From: Hofstenia miamia
Lineage: Eukaryota; Xenacoelomorpha; Acoela
NCBI GenBank assembly: GCA_004352715.1
Contig: SCFE01000018.1
Span: 2,212,573-2,276,572, forward strand
DNA length: 64,000 bases
Direction of reading: 5' to 3'
Shown here: piece after piece, positions 1 through 11,591 of the stretch
How the letters are laid out: every line of letters begins with the position of its first letter
How positions within the stretch are numbered: position 1 is the stretch's first letter
Notes under the pieces: model-generated
Seen by the model: only the letters and a program-made list of their open reading frames with translations
The model's database searches: none
What the model was told of the DNA's origin: nothing
Position numbers and translations under genes: made by a program

Positions 1-370
1 AGATAAATAATGTAATATTTAAGCCATAAACTATAAACTTTGAAACATTAAATAATACGTAGCAGATTATTTGTTATGTACTAAATATGCCTAATGACTG
101 TTCGACAGAAGTCGCAAAATAAAATATCGAATACATCTATTAGTAATGTTTGAAATTTTGCAAAATGTCAAACAAGAATTATGTAGCATAGCGACGGGAA
201 CGAGAATTCGAATATTGCTATTGCATTTAAAAAATTACCGCAATGTAATTTCTATGCAAATCTATTTCTTAGAATCGTTTATATTATCCAACAGATACTA
301 GTATAATGTAATACGAACGTTAAAATAGTACAAAAAAGTTGTATTTCTTGCGCTGGTATATTCAATAAAT

Positions 371-455
371 TTTAGCACGGCACGGATCAATAACGCAAAA
401 TCTTGGGCACGGCACGGACGGGCACGGATTAAAGCACGGCACGGTTGCAGCTCTG
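371..455. mobile_element. GC-rich island, possible hAT-like right end
   Basis: A GC-rich stretch of degenerate GGGCACGG / GGCACGG units stands out from AT-rich surroundings. It ends in TTGCAGCTCTG at 445-455, whose reverse complement starts CAGAGCTG, the CAGnGnTG form typical of hAT transposon termini. The other end was not found and may lie left of the window. The repeat units are plain in the sequence; the hAT assignment is inference. Confidence 0.4.
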
Positions 456-469
456 TTCTCACAGCTTCA

Positions 470-830
470 TGTTGTTTTGACTCTCAACTCGAGAACTCAT
501 TAGTGTGCAGGGAATCGAAAAACTTTCCTCAGGATCTAGCTGTTCTGTTGCCTTCTATACTACCACGCTTCTCAAATTTGATAATCCTTTGCCCTCCAAG
601 TTAAATGTATCCTTCTTGTTTGCTGCGTCTAGTGCTCCAACTAAAACTGAGACTGCTTCATCTTTCTTCAACTTCAGCAATCTTTTGCTTTCTTCAACTA
701 AAACCCTGTACAAGTCTATCTCATCATTCTTTTAGCTGTCTACATTCCTCCGGTAAAGTTATGTCTATCACTGTTTCCATTCTTTACGTTTTATCTACCA
801 CACTCTTGTCGTAGAAAATGGCAAACATTA
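470..830 (-). pseudogene. LINE C-terminal domain remnant (copy 1)
   Basis: The minus strand reads, with stops and frame shifts, as the conserved C-terminal region found after the reverse transcriptase in a widespread non-LTR retrotransposon group: a VVDK-like start, an ID-like strand, a charged helix, then a V-x-V-L-V-G-A-L core. Related pieces lie at 4230-4690 and 48830-49430, all on the minus strand. It is non-functional. The clade within non-LTR elements is not certain. Confidence 0.5.
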
Positions 831-1145
831 CCATTTAAATGGAATTTAAATGCCATTTAATCGAACAAAAATTAAATATCGTGGAATTAAAATGGCATTT
901 TTTTACCATTTTAATGCTATTAAGATAAATTCGAATGCAATTTTAATGCATTTAATAAATGCTAGATTTCAACATCGATTTTTTCAAATTTTATTTTCTT
1001 AATGTAACTATACAAAATAATCAATTGTTTGATAGTCTTCTTTCCCACACAGTGCTGATTTATGGCAACTCTTGTTTCTATCTGAATTTGCGTACTTTTC
1101 AATGTCTTGCAAAAGCAGCTCCTAAATTAGAAAAATTATATATGA

Positions 1146-1180
<35 letters not shown>

Positions 1181-1285
1181 GAAACATTTCAAATTGCTAA
1201 TAATATATTTGTATTTTAATGGATTAAAATGGCATTTAATAATACATTTTCCATTTTAATGCCATTTTTAATCATTTTGGTTAAC
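815..1285. mobile_element. AT-rich palindromic MITE-like element
   Basis: Both ends contain several copies of AAATGGCATTT and its reverse complement AAATGCCATTT (about 818-950 on the left, 1218-1280 on the right), so the ends could fold on each other. A (TA)n tract (1147-1180) lies inside. No protein-coding capacity is visible. Exact ends and a target duplication could not be fixed. Confidence 0.4.
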
Positions 1286-2690
1286 TAGGGCTGCTATACG
1301 TATCATTTGAGCTTCGATCACCTAGGGTAGGGCCCATGCCTGTGTCTGGTCCGTATCCCAAGTAACAATGATCAATGAGCCATTATTGGTCCATTATTGG
1401 CATCGTTTGAAAAAATTGGCCAAACATTTGCCAATATAAACCATTAATGTTAGAAGAGCTATTATTATGTAACATAGCAACAATTTTATAAATTTATGTT
1501 ATGCAAAATTTCTTAATATTACTATTATTTTATTTTAAATATTTTTGTATAAGCTTTTCAAAAATTTATTATACACCAATATCTTTTTTGAGAATATTTA
1601 ACGATTTGCAAACGGGCCTATTAAATTTATTAGCAAATGCAAACTTGTTTCATTAAATGTATTGATTAATGTTATTTATATAGTGTTAATATAAAAATTA
1701 ATTTCGTAAATTTACATTCTTAATAATATTTCTTTGTGACTCATGTTATTTTTATGTATTATTGCCATTTTGCCTTCATAAACGTGAAAACGTGAACTGT
1801 ATATTATCTAATTATTATTAAGGCGCTTATATTTATTTTCTAGTATTTAACATTTCGATTAATTGAGAGGCAATGCAAAAAATTTACATATCGGCCTCAT
1901 ACTACTGTATCATGTAAAACCTTTAAGATTAAATAGTGGAGTCATTTTTCTTATTTCAAATAGTAAAGGTGTTTTCAATTGTTTGGTTTTTTAAATCGTA
2001 TAAATGAATTTTGAAATTCTTGTGTGCTGCTCATTTCTCATTATCGATGTAATTGAAGCTTCTTCTCTTTAAAGTTTATAACAATTCATTGAATTTTTAA
2101 TGTATTCAACTCTTGTATTCAATTGCTCTTTAGAGGGTTTGAGAGTCCATTGATGTAGAGGATGTTGCTTCTAGTATGTTGCTTGCAGTATATACTTATG
2201 CAGATGCATATAAGCACTTTATACATTTTTTGAGTTCGTAAAAGTGGATCCACTTTACAATATTTAGTTACTTGTGGTCACCTGCTCGGCTTTTAAACAT
2301 AACATCTTGTTTCTTCACTACTTTATCTCTGAATACGACTTTCTAACTAAATATACCAATTTTCGTTCTGCAATTGCTTCCCTTGTCATCCTCGCATCTA
2401 GTTTTCCATCTTCATCATCTATTTTCTTGTAAAAGTCTTATTTATAGTTTTGTATAAACAATCAAATTTAGCTAAATTCATTACTATTAATAAGTATAAT
2501 TGGCAATGGACATGTTATCTTAGTTTTTAATAATTTCCCTGTCAAATTGAAAATTTGTAGCATACGATATTCTTGAATATAAACCCAAATATTGAAAAAT
2601 GCAACCTACATTTATATTTTTGCTATAATGTTAAATTGTTGATCATATAGTATTGCAAAACCTTATTTGAATATAATTTAGATGAACCTT
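1286..2690. other. intergenic, no gene seen
   Basis: AT-rich sequence without a convincing open frame or recognised element. A short run of CCATTATTGG-like repeats sits at about 1380-1425. Confidence 0.5.
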
Positions 2691-3300
2691 CAGCACGTAC
2701 TAATGTAAGATCCCTGCGAAAGGATCTAAATGATTGGTAATGTAAATATCATGCTACGCTTGTAGCTTTAATTGCTTTGCTAAAGATCTCAGCCTATGAT
2801 TATTCTGGTACTGATCTACCAAAATATGCCCGTTCAATTTTAAAGAGGAATCGATCTGTTGCGGAGAATCCTGTCTACGTTAATTTTGGTTTTACATTCT
2901 TAATTCATAACCATGATAAGCTTAAAGAACTTGCAAAGAGCGGGTGTATGGTGCTATCAATTAATCTAAACCTTGACGGATTACCTATTATTAAATCGTG
3001 TAAACTATCATTTTAGCCAATTTTGTGTACCATTTGCGAAATTTCTCCAAGTAAAGTGTTTATTTTGGGATGCTATTCTGGCATAGGTAAGCCCAATTGC
3101 ACTAACTCTTTCAGTGAATTTTTATTTGATTTGAACAATGGATATTTGTTCAATGAAGTCTTGTTTAAGTTCAAATTGAAACGTATCTCAATTGACACAC
3201 GTGCAAAATACCATTTTAAGTAGATAAAGGCATTCTCCGGGTACTTTGGTTGTGATTATACTTCTACGTTACTCACCTGTGGTTCTCAGCTTCCACGTTT
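2690..3300 (+). pseudogene. CACTA/EnSpm-like transposase remnant
   Basis: A nearly continuous frame is broken by a stop at 3014-3016 and a missing start. It carries the string of motifs known from animal transposase-domain proteins of the CACTA (EnSpm) kind: a YARSILK block, then SINLNLDGLP (about 2958-2987), then a strand ending GKPN (about 3088-3099), an FNEVLFKFKLK block, and an H/K-x-IKAFSGY-like block (about 3222-3245) in which the usual acidic residue context is decayed. The DGLP...GKPN...SGY order is the basis for the call. Only the middle of the transposase is present; no terminal repeats were found. Confidence 0.55.
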
Positions 3301-4073
3301 TTTAATAGAAAATCACATTCTTTAATATATGAACATTTTTGTATCCTTTTGATAGCAATTCAATTTCAAATAAACAAGCAATGCGAAATTATACACATCA
3401 TGATTTGTTGATAAAGTTTATTTCTGCTAAAACAAGGAATTTTATGAAAATTCAATGTATTATATTGAAACAGATTACTTTAATGAATATTTTAAGACAA
3501 TGAATTTTTTTCATTTTTTTAAATTGTGCAAATTTTTTGGGGGTGTGCCCCGTTAAATGATTTACATAAATGAAATTGTGTGCCTGTTTTGAGAAATTAT
3601 GAGCATTTAATTTATACAATACTGGTAAAATCTTGCACTGCCACTATCACAAAAAATGACTTTGNACGTTACTCACCTGTGGTTCTCAGCTTCCACGTTT
3701 TTTAATAGAAAATCACATTCTTTAATATATGAACATTGTTGTATCTTTTGATAGCAATTCCTATTTTAATTATTTCAAATAAACAAGCAATGCGAAATTA
3801 TACACATCATGATTTGTTGATAAAGTTTATTTCTGCTAAAACAAGGAATTTTATGAAAATTCAATGTATTATATTGAAACAGATTACTTTAATGAATATT
3901 TTAAGACAATGAATTTTTTTCATTTTTTTAAATTGTGCAAATTTTTTGGGGGTGTGCCCCGTTAAATGATTTACATAAATGAAATTGTGTGCCTGTTTTG
4001 AGAAATTATGAGCATTTAATTTATACAATACTGGTAAAATCTTGCACTGCCACTATCACAAAAAATGACTTTG
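3266..4073. repeat. near-identical tandem copies around a single n
   Basis: The segment 3266-3664 is repeated at 3666-4073 almost base for base, with a small insertion in the second copy (about 3752-3768). The junction is a single n at 3665. A single n between two allele-like copies is best read as an assembly join, not as a true tandem duplication. Confidence 0.75.
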
Positions 4074-4157
4074 TGTTGAGTGCATTATTTGTTAGATATG
4101 AGTTTCTTATGCATTAAACCTCGAACAAAATCAAATAATCATTTTACGTTAAGAGTG

Positions 4158-4230
4158 CGTATGCCCGGCCAGTGCCCGTAGCATAGAATCCCGTGCCCGG
4201 ACTCCTTTTTCCTTCCGCGTACGGGCCCTA
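4158..4230. mobile_element. GC-rich island of the CCCG type
   Basis: Contains GCCCGGCCAGTGCCCG, CCCGTGCCCGG and ACGGGCCC in an otherwise AT-rich region. It resembles the islands at 371, 38930, 52030 and 58755. No terminal repeats or target duplication could be fixed here. Confidence 0.35.
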
Positions 4231-4690
4231 GCCTAATCTATCACCATGCTTGTCTGACTGATGAAATCCAATAGTAACTTAACCTTCTCATTCTCTATGA
4301 TTCCCTGTGGCCTTTGCTCATGTCACTTATCTTCTTCTTTAACGCATGCTGCCGCCTCATAATATAATTTACCATACGTCCCATCTTATCATGCTTGAAC
4401 TTACCTCAGCTCATCTGTTTATGTGCTTTTTCACCCAGTTTGTCCTGACTGCTTGTTCCTGTGTTGAATTACTAGTGCTTCTGCTTTTTGCTCTTAAGTC
4501 CTGCCTTCATTAGTCATTTGTTCCTTTCTTGTATATCACAGTATTCTGTATTTCTTCAGTATTCTTCATCCATTGCATCCTGCTTGTACATTGTTTGTGT
4601 CTTCACTTCTATCATACTCTGCTATGCCCATATTTCCCTCACTCTCTGTTCTTATCTTCCTTACCTCCATACTGATCTCTAGTAGTGATA
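4230..4690 (-). pseudogene. LINE C-terminal region remnant (copy 2)
   Basis: Minus-strand reading gives an SLLEISME-like start next to 4680, an HDKMGRMVNYIMRR-like block, and a block resembling ENEKVKLLLDF followed by an IQT-like strand. These correspond to the region between the reverse transcriptase and the C-terminal domain in the same LINE group as 48830-49430, with which it shares the SLLEISMED-like segment. It has many stops and is non-functional. Confidence 0.5.
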
Positions 4691-4699
4691 ATTTAACTT

Positions 4700-6360
4700 G
4701 CTTTGCTACATATTCTGATTGTTATTTCTATTATTTATACTAGCGGAATCCGTGTAAATGACAAGAAATGATAATTTCAATACTAGCTATCTTGTTCCTA
4801 GTTACATAGATATACGTCTTTGAACAGCTCTATAATGTTTGGGATTGGCTAAACGCAAATCTTAAAGAAGTTTCCTATCAGAGGCAGTCAATTTCATCGA
4901 AATCGTTCAAATATTTACGTAGATATTAGTGTTTACAGACACAATGCGTGTACATGTGCGAGGCCTACTGTAATCAGGGTCTGGGGTTTTCAGTAAAGTT
5001 AGCAAAAATGAGGCAGCAAACACATTTCGCCACAGACCAAGATTTGATGAAGCAAATCACTTCAAGTAACCAAATCAAAGAATTAGCTATATTACACATC
5101 AATGTACATTTTGAAAGGCCTTGATTTCTAGAAAATTGCAAAAAACCCATTCAAACATAATGAGGCGATTAACAATAAGAAATCATTTTCTGCATAGCAA
5201 AATTTATGATTGGACGGAATAAAGAATCAGTGAATATAAATCTATACAAGCAGAAATGTAGATCTAACTTTTCTACATTGACATGAAATATTTCTTAAAA
5301 TTTAATTTACTTCTTTGTATGTGGAGTCCTTTATTTGTTTGATAAATCCTTTTTATGTTGAGAAGCAAATACAATGGTTGTAACTCCACAAATTTGAAGG
5401 GAATTTTTGGTATTCTTTGTATTGCATTTTTGGACAAAATTTTATACCAATTTCCTCCTTGCAAGAGTATTTATTGCAACTTTTCTCTTTTTATACTGCA
5501 AATCATCAGGCCATGATTAAAGTAGGCCTTGACGTGTGACATACAAAACTACACAACGCACACGCTAGATTATTATCATCATTAAGTTTCTTAAAGGGGG
5601 GTTGTGCAAAATTTAAAAGCAACTGTTCAATATTTTAACTTAACAGTTCAGTAAAGCCACACATGTAATACATACAAGAAAAGAACACAATGAATTATGC
5701 TACGCTTATTGGCCACACTTGCAACTAAGTCAATTAAATTTTTGCAAAACTGTTGTGAATAACAATACTTAAGAACTTCTTGACATTTAAAACTTGAGTG
5801 TTGTTTTATATTCTAAAGTGTTATTAGAATTCATCTTTAAATTCATTGCTAAAAGGATGTTTCATTAAAAAGAGAATTTAAAAACCAAATATTTAATATA
5901 TAGAGTCTCAGATCCTTATTTTAAAATTTGAGAATATGCACTAACTCTTGTTGCGTAAACACGTTAATTTCCCATTAAGTCCAGTATTGGGGACAATAAT
6001 AAAATTTTAAGCAAAATTAAATTTGAATAACAATATATATTGTAAAATTCCTAATTTTGACAATACTGTAGATATTATGAACAAAACAACAAATCTTGTA
6101 GCAAATATAATAAATCCTTTCCCAGTATGTAACAAAGTGTGCTGAAGTTTCTTGACATTCATTTCGCGGAGTTCGTGCAGGTAGCACATGCATCGTTATT
6201 AGAAAAAGCATGAAATTAGAGTTTTACGTGCTGCCGAAGCCACACAGTATGTTTCCGCCTGCAATGCACTACATCAAATGTCTAAGGCTATTGGATTCAA
6301 ATACAAGAACATATTAGGAATCTTCTGAAATCATCCTTAGGAGATATTCATAAATGTTTC
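4700..6360. other. intergenic, no gene seen
   Basis: AT-rich sequence; the short open frames here are of random composition. No recognised repeat. Confidence 0.45.
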
Positions 6361-6365
6361 CGATT

Positions 6366-6760
6366 GTATGTATGTACCATTACTGTCAAACAATTTACGA
6401 TTTTTTTACTGGAACTTAAAATATTTGAATCACCTTATCATGTGTTCTGGAATATTATTTACATCCAGTGATTTGAATATTCGTATGGAGATTCCTGATC
6501 TGTTAAATGAATGCAATGTACTGCAGATGATTCATGAACCAACTTATGCTGCAGCCCATACATAAACAGTTTTCATCCATTATTGAATCTCTGAATGTCC
6601 CAAATTGCTATAAATGACGAACAGTATATATTTTGGTTCTGTATCTATTCCCCATTTCATTTCACCCAAGTCTGACGGCTTCAAAAATTAAGAACCGTTT
6701 GAGTCAATATTTCGATGAAATTGTAATTACGTATTTGAAAGACTACATGTTGTCATCGTT
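6366..6760 (+). pseudogene. CR1-like LINE endonuclease fragment
   Basis: One frame shows a degraded DLN-type motif (SSDLNIR, about 6470-6490) followed by LLNECNVLQMIHEPTYAAAHT-like sequence, matching the endonuclease segment in CR1/Jockey LINEs where a DFN motif precedes an L-x-Q-x-I-x-EPT motif. The flanks contain stops. It is separate from the longer LINE that starts near 6890. Confidence 0.5.
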
Positions 6761-6889
6761 ATCAGAATGCAGGTAACGCTGTTACTTTTTAATGAGTTTC
6801 AACCAATCTTTTTTGAAGTAATATCTACAGTGTTTTTATAGTTTTCTATGTATAGATTCCAGGAGCATCGGTTGAAAGATGATGTCTTG

Positions 6890-9640
6890 GTTGGTTTTCT
6901 TTGTAATTTAAAAAGCCATGCTCAAATTTTATGCGGTTTGTTTTTTGGTCCAGTCCATCCCAACTCGGCAAAACATGTGGAAAGAAATTGATGATAATAA
7001 AAAATTTGAATGTGCCTACTGTCAGGTTATGTTTCATCTATCTAAGAAGTGCACTGGCTTGTCAACTGAATGCCTGGAAGCTATCCAACATTATGAAAAT
7101 CACTTTATTACTTTTTGGTCAAAGTATGTAAACAATGGCAACCGAAATGTACTACTATAAAGTAAAACCTCATATAATGAAATTGTGAAACAAATGTCAC
7201 ACTTGGAGAATATAATGAACAATTTTGTTAAAGAAATTCATTATAACTTTCAAATCACTTGTAAGAAAAACGCTCCAATCTACTTAAACTAGAAGAAGAC
7301 TAAGAAATTCAAGGAATAAATTGAATCAACACTGGAAAATTCAACAAGGTTAGTTTCTCCTCTTGTGATAGCATTAAGAAAACAAATAGTTCTCATCACG
7401 CTAAAGGTGTTAATGTTGAACATCAAAAAAGAATTATTCAATGGCATTAAAGAGAGGCAGAGCTAACAATTTCTTAATTCATGTTAAAAATCTATCTCAA
7501 TATTGATTTTTTCTGTATTTTAAATGCTACTAGAGAAGAGAAATTTTCAACTACTAGATCTGACACTCCAACACTTATTCACTATTTTTATTAAAGGAGA
7601 GCTTAGTCCTGAAGATAGAAATCCCGAAAAATGATATGAACAATTTCTATCAGGTATTGATAAATCTGCTCTGAGAATGAGAATCTTGAAACTGTAAACA
7701 AATGGAGTGTAATTTCCCATTTAAATGGACTGACTAGATTATCCTAATGGTATCAGATTAAAGCTATTATATGGAAATGCTCAAAGCTTGTTGACTGCTG
7801 TTAGACGCCTCAAACTTTATTTTCATGCGATGCCATTGCAAAGTGAAGTAATTATAGTTACTGAAACATGATTTCACCAATATGTGTCTGAAAATATTTC
7901 TCTAGACCCATCATATTTATTAGCAACAAGCAGTTTTTCAAAAATATAAAAAATAACATATTTATTAGCAACAAAATGCTATCTTATTTATTTCAATTGA
8001 AAAAACAGAAAATATTGATTTCGCATGCAATATTGTCAATATTGTCATACAAATTTCAGTTTATGCTATTTTCATCATATATGCGTATATCTTTCTTCCT
8101 CTTCATCATCGTATCTTCCAGATATTGATACTACAATTCAATCATGCAATCACACTAAGAGAAAATACTAATCGTATCTCAACCAATATTCTATACTTTT
8201 GGAGAAATCAATTATTTTGCTGTGTGCTGATTTAAATTTTCCGGATGCTAATTGTGTTTATCGCTCTGAATGGAAACTGAGTAACATAATTCCAATTTAT
8301 AAGTTAGGATTTCAAAAATATCATAAATAATTACCGTCCTATCAGTATTCTACCTAAACTATCATTGGCCTTCAAAAAGATTCTATACAATATTTTATCT
8401 CCTATTACCATTGACTTTATCTTTTCTTCTCACCATGACTTCTTCAAATACCAATCTACAGTAACACAACTATTAAAGCACATTGAAAAGCTTTACTCAG
8501 CATTGGTTAAAGTTCTCCAGTCATTTGAAAAAATATATCATTTCAAATTTCTGCAAAAATTTGATGTCCTAATCAATTTAATGAAGTTGTTATCACCTTA
8601 CTTATCTAGTGTAAGTAAAGAGTTATTGTTAATGGAGTACTATCTAGCTATCGAAATTTTAAGAATTGGGTAGCACAAGGGTCTATATGGGAGCCATTAT
8701 TATTTATCACGTACATCAATGATCTACCAAAATTTTGCTTAAACACTATTCCTTTTCTTTTTGCAGATGATATAAAATTTTGCTCTACATCCTTTTCATT
8801 ACTCAAAGAAGATTTTGTTTCCGTGCAAAATTTGGCCTATAATAATGAAATGAAGTTTAATGTCTTTTAATTTCAATTATTTTCATTACATAATTCAAAC
8901 TCGATTCACATATTGGAAAGTAATCTACATTTTTCAAATTCAGTTAAGGATCTTGGCGTTTATATCTCTAAAAATCTGCATGAAATGGCAATATCTCAAA
9001 CGCAATTAAAGCATCTAATTATACATTTATATCTCTTAAGCGTAACATTCCTTTTAACACCAATCTTCAAGCAAAAACACACATTTAAACTGATTTATGC
9101 TTCTCAAATATGGTGCTGTAGTTCCTCGAATCTTAATATTCTTGAAAAGTTGTAAAGCTTTGTAAAAGAGGGATTTTGCCTCTCGGAAATTATAATGAAA
9201 AATTTATAAAACTTAATATATTTCTATTTCTTTGTGTTTTGAAATGTCGGATTTGCTATGCCTCAACAAACTCTTAAACCATAAAGTAGATTTAAATGTT
9301 GAGGAGTTAATAGATATTTTCATTCCTTACACTTCAACATCATCAACCAAAACAATTTTCACTTCAAAATCTTTAAAGAAAAATCTACTAGAAATTATTT
9401 TTCAACTGAATAATTAAAGTTGCAAATTATGTGCATCTCCATCCTGAGATTGATCTTTTTGATAGTCAAAAAAAGGTTTCAAATGCACAAAAACATTTTT
9501 TTGGAATTATTGTTGTTCCTTTCATTTGATATGCAATTGCTCTTGTTGCAAAAAAAGGAAATCATATTTATTTTGTACATAATTTTTTAAATTTGTAATT
9601 TTCTTTAGAAAGAAATTCTTTAAATAAAAAATAATAATTT
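6890..9640 (+). pseudogene. decayed CR1-like LINE retrotransposon
   Basis: Blocks appear in LINE order over 2.7 kb, with many stops and shifts. A PHD-like zinc-finger piece (CAYCQ...FHLSKKCTGLS, about 7010-7065) resembles ORF1 proteins of CR1 elements. An endonuclease start follows (IRLKLLYGNAQSL ending IIVTET, about 7752-7868) and a DLNFPDAN motif (about 8230-8255). The reverse transcriptase has the NYRPISILPKLS block (about 8330-8365), a GSIWEPLLF...YINDLP block (about 8675-8730) and the catalytic-type FADD (about 8760-8773). After it comes VKDLGVYISKNL (about 8944-8980) and the thumb-like YASQIW (about 9097-9115). Much of the fingers/palm region is missing. It cannot encode an active enzyme. 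Confidence 0.75.
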
Positions 9641-9780
9641 TTAGATTATTATACCAAGCATGTCATTAATTATCATGGTGTAATGTGACTGCAACACATG
9701 CATAATAGTGCCAGAATTATACAATAAAATAATTGTTAAAGTTTATTCTCATTGTTCAGCTTAAGCTATTTAAATTTTCT

Positions 9781-9842
9781 GATAAATGGATATCCATGGA
9801 TTGGATTGATCCATAGTTAGATCCAAATCCACTTCAGCCCTA
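9781..9842. repeat. GGAT-type low-complexity island
   Basis: Short degenerate repeats of GGAT and its complement ATCC (GGATATCCATGGATTGGAT followed by GATCC and ATCCAAATCC). It resembles the GC-rich hexamer islands elsewhere in the window in being a short patch of degenerate hexamers, but with a different unit. Confidence 0.35.
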
Positions 9843-9849
9843 ACGTACA

Positions 9850-10190
9850 CCAATATACGTGTAGTTCGTATATAATATATATGATTTTATTACAATGTTT
9901 CAATAAAAATCATTTTTGATATCAGAATAATTGTGGACACAAAATTTATAAAATATCTAAATATGCTTTAAGATGGCTTAAGTATTCACATAAATTGCAT
10001 TTTTAAAATAATTTTTTACTTTTTTGTATATGTATACTACTGAGTAGTAGTGAATGGACAGTACAAAGAATTCTATTGGAGCTGAGTCATATCGAACGTG
10101 CAGTAATAATATCAAATATATGACTTGATTACAATGTATCAATGAAAAATCCTCTTCCATATCAGAAGAATTTTTGGTACAATGTCTATT
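9850..10190. repeat. diverged direct repeat pair
   Basis: About 95 bp at 9850-9945 is repeated, diverged, at 10088-10190. The shared core has TTACAATG, then TCAAT, then ATATCAGAA in the same order and spacing. No coding potential was seen. Confidence 0.45.
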
Positions 10191-11420
10191 AAATGTGTGG
10201 TTCTATTTTTGTGCCATAAATTGAAATATGTTTTTGCAATCCACTGCCATGCAGATATCTTAAAGTTCTTCATCAATGCATGTATGTTTGTTCATATATT
10301 GTTCATTGCTGCTATTATAATATTTGAAATTCGAGTTTGTTAAAACTATATTCCAAACGAAACGGTTAAAATATTGAAATAGTAAATGAGTTTGTCTTCA
10401 TGTGTGATCATTTTTACATATTAAAATAATGTGAACAGTATTGATCAATTAATATAGTACATCACAGCTTTGTAACAATTCTTAATTTTAGTAATTTTCT
10501 CTTATACATATGTCCAGTGATACAGTTGCTTAAGATTGAGCAGGCCTACAAACGCCTGTTGGGATGGCTTTAGGCTGGAATCAATGTAATGTAGGATTCA
10601 ATTAATTTAAATTATGTGTGTATGATCATGGGCTACCCTGCCAAAACCTTCTATTTGCTATAAATGCACCCCGTGTAAAATATGCTTTGAAAATAATAAT
10701 GTTTGGGGTTCCTTAAGGCTCCTAAATTTAGATTTTTTGACAAAAACTACTTAATTGAAATAGCTGTAACTTGGATGTGCTTCATGCAAACATATTGTTG
10801 CTGGGGTTCATTTTCATTTTTTAGTTTAATTGTTACACTATATCTTAATATATTATGGCTTATACAAGGAGGAATGAAAAGTTTCAAAATGGTAAAAGGA
10901 GAAATGTATCAAAAATTATTGAGAACGACTAGCATCAAGTTGATTCATATCAAGACAGTAAGGTTATACAGTGTTACTTCTACTAACTATGTAACTTGCA
11001 TGCAAATAACTTAAAAAAGCTTCATAGTTAAGTACACCTTCAACATGTAGGTAATTAAAGAAATAGATTTCAAAAGTATCCCATTTGATTCTGCATGTGT
11101 ACTTTTTCTCCATTCTTTTAAATAATGTTCTATTCTGTTTGAAAAAGAATTCTAAGTAGTAGTGGCCTCTCTAGTGTTAAAAATCAAACTCATATGAAGT
11201 CGCAATGTCTCATGAAAAAAATATTCAAAAGTTCAGCTACAAAGCATATTTCGCCAAAGAATAACCAATTTTTGAAATTTTCTAGAATTTTCAATAAGGA
11301 CAAAAAAATATTACGCGATTTATGTAAGAAGATAAGTGCTACAGCTATCCAAACAACACACGTTAGAAGAGGGAACTACACTAAATCGCTTCAAGACTTT
11401 AGATAGCCATAATCACACGT
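10191..11420. other. intergenic, no gene recognised
   Basis: A 103-codon frame at 10703-11014 and a 70-codon frame at 11194-11406 are open but have no recognised motif, no clear splice context and AT-driven composition. They are not called as genes. Confidence 0.4.
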
Positions 11421-11422
11421 AC

Positions 11423-11455
<33 letters not shown>

Positions 11456-11556
11456 NNNNNNNNNNNNNNNNNNNNNNNNNNNNNNNNNNNNNNNNNNNNN
11501 NNNNNNNNNNNNNNNNNNNNNNNNNNNNNNNNNNNNNNNNNNNNNNNNNNNNNNNN

Positions 11557-11588
<32 letters not shown>
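11421..11588. repeat. (TA)n tract with assembly gap
   Basis: A (TA)n tract is interrupted by N at 11456-11556. Confidence 0.9.
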
Positions 11589-11591
<3 letters not shown>

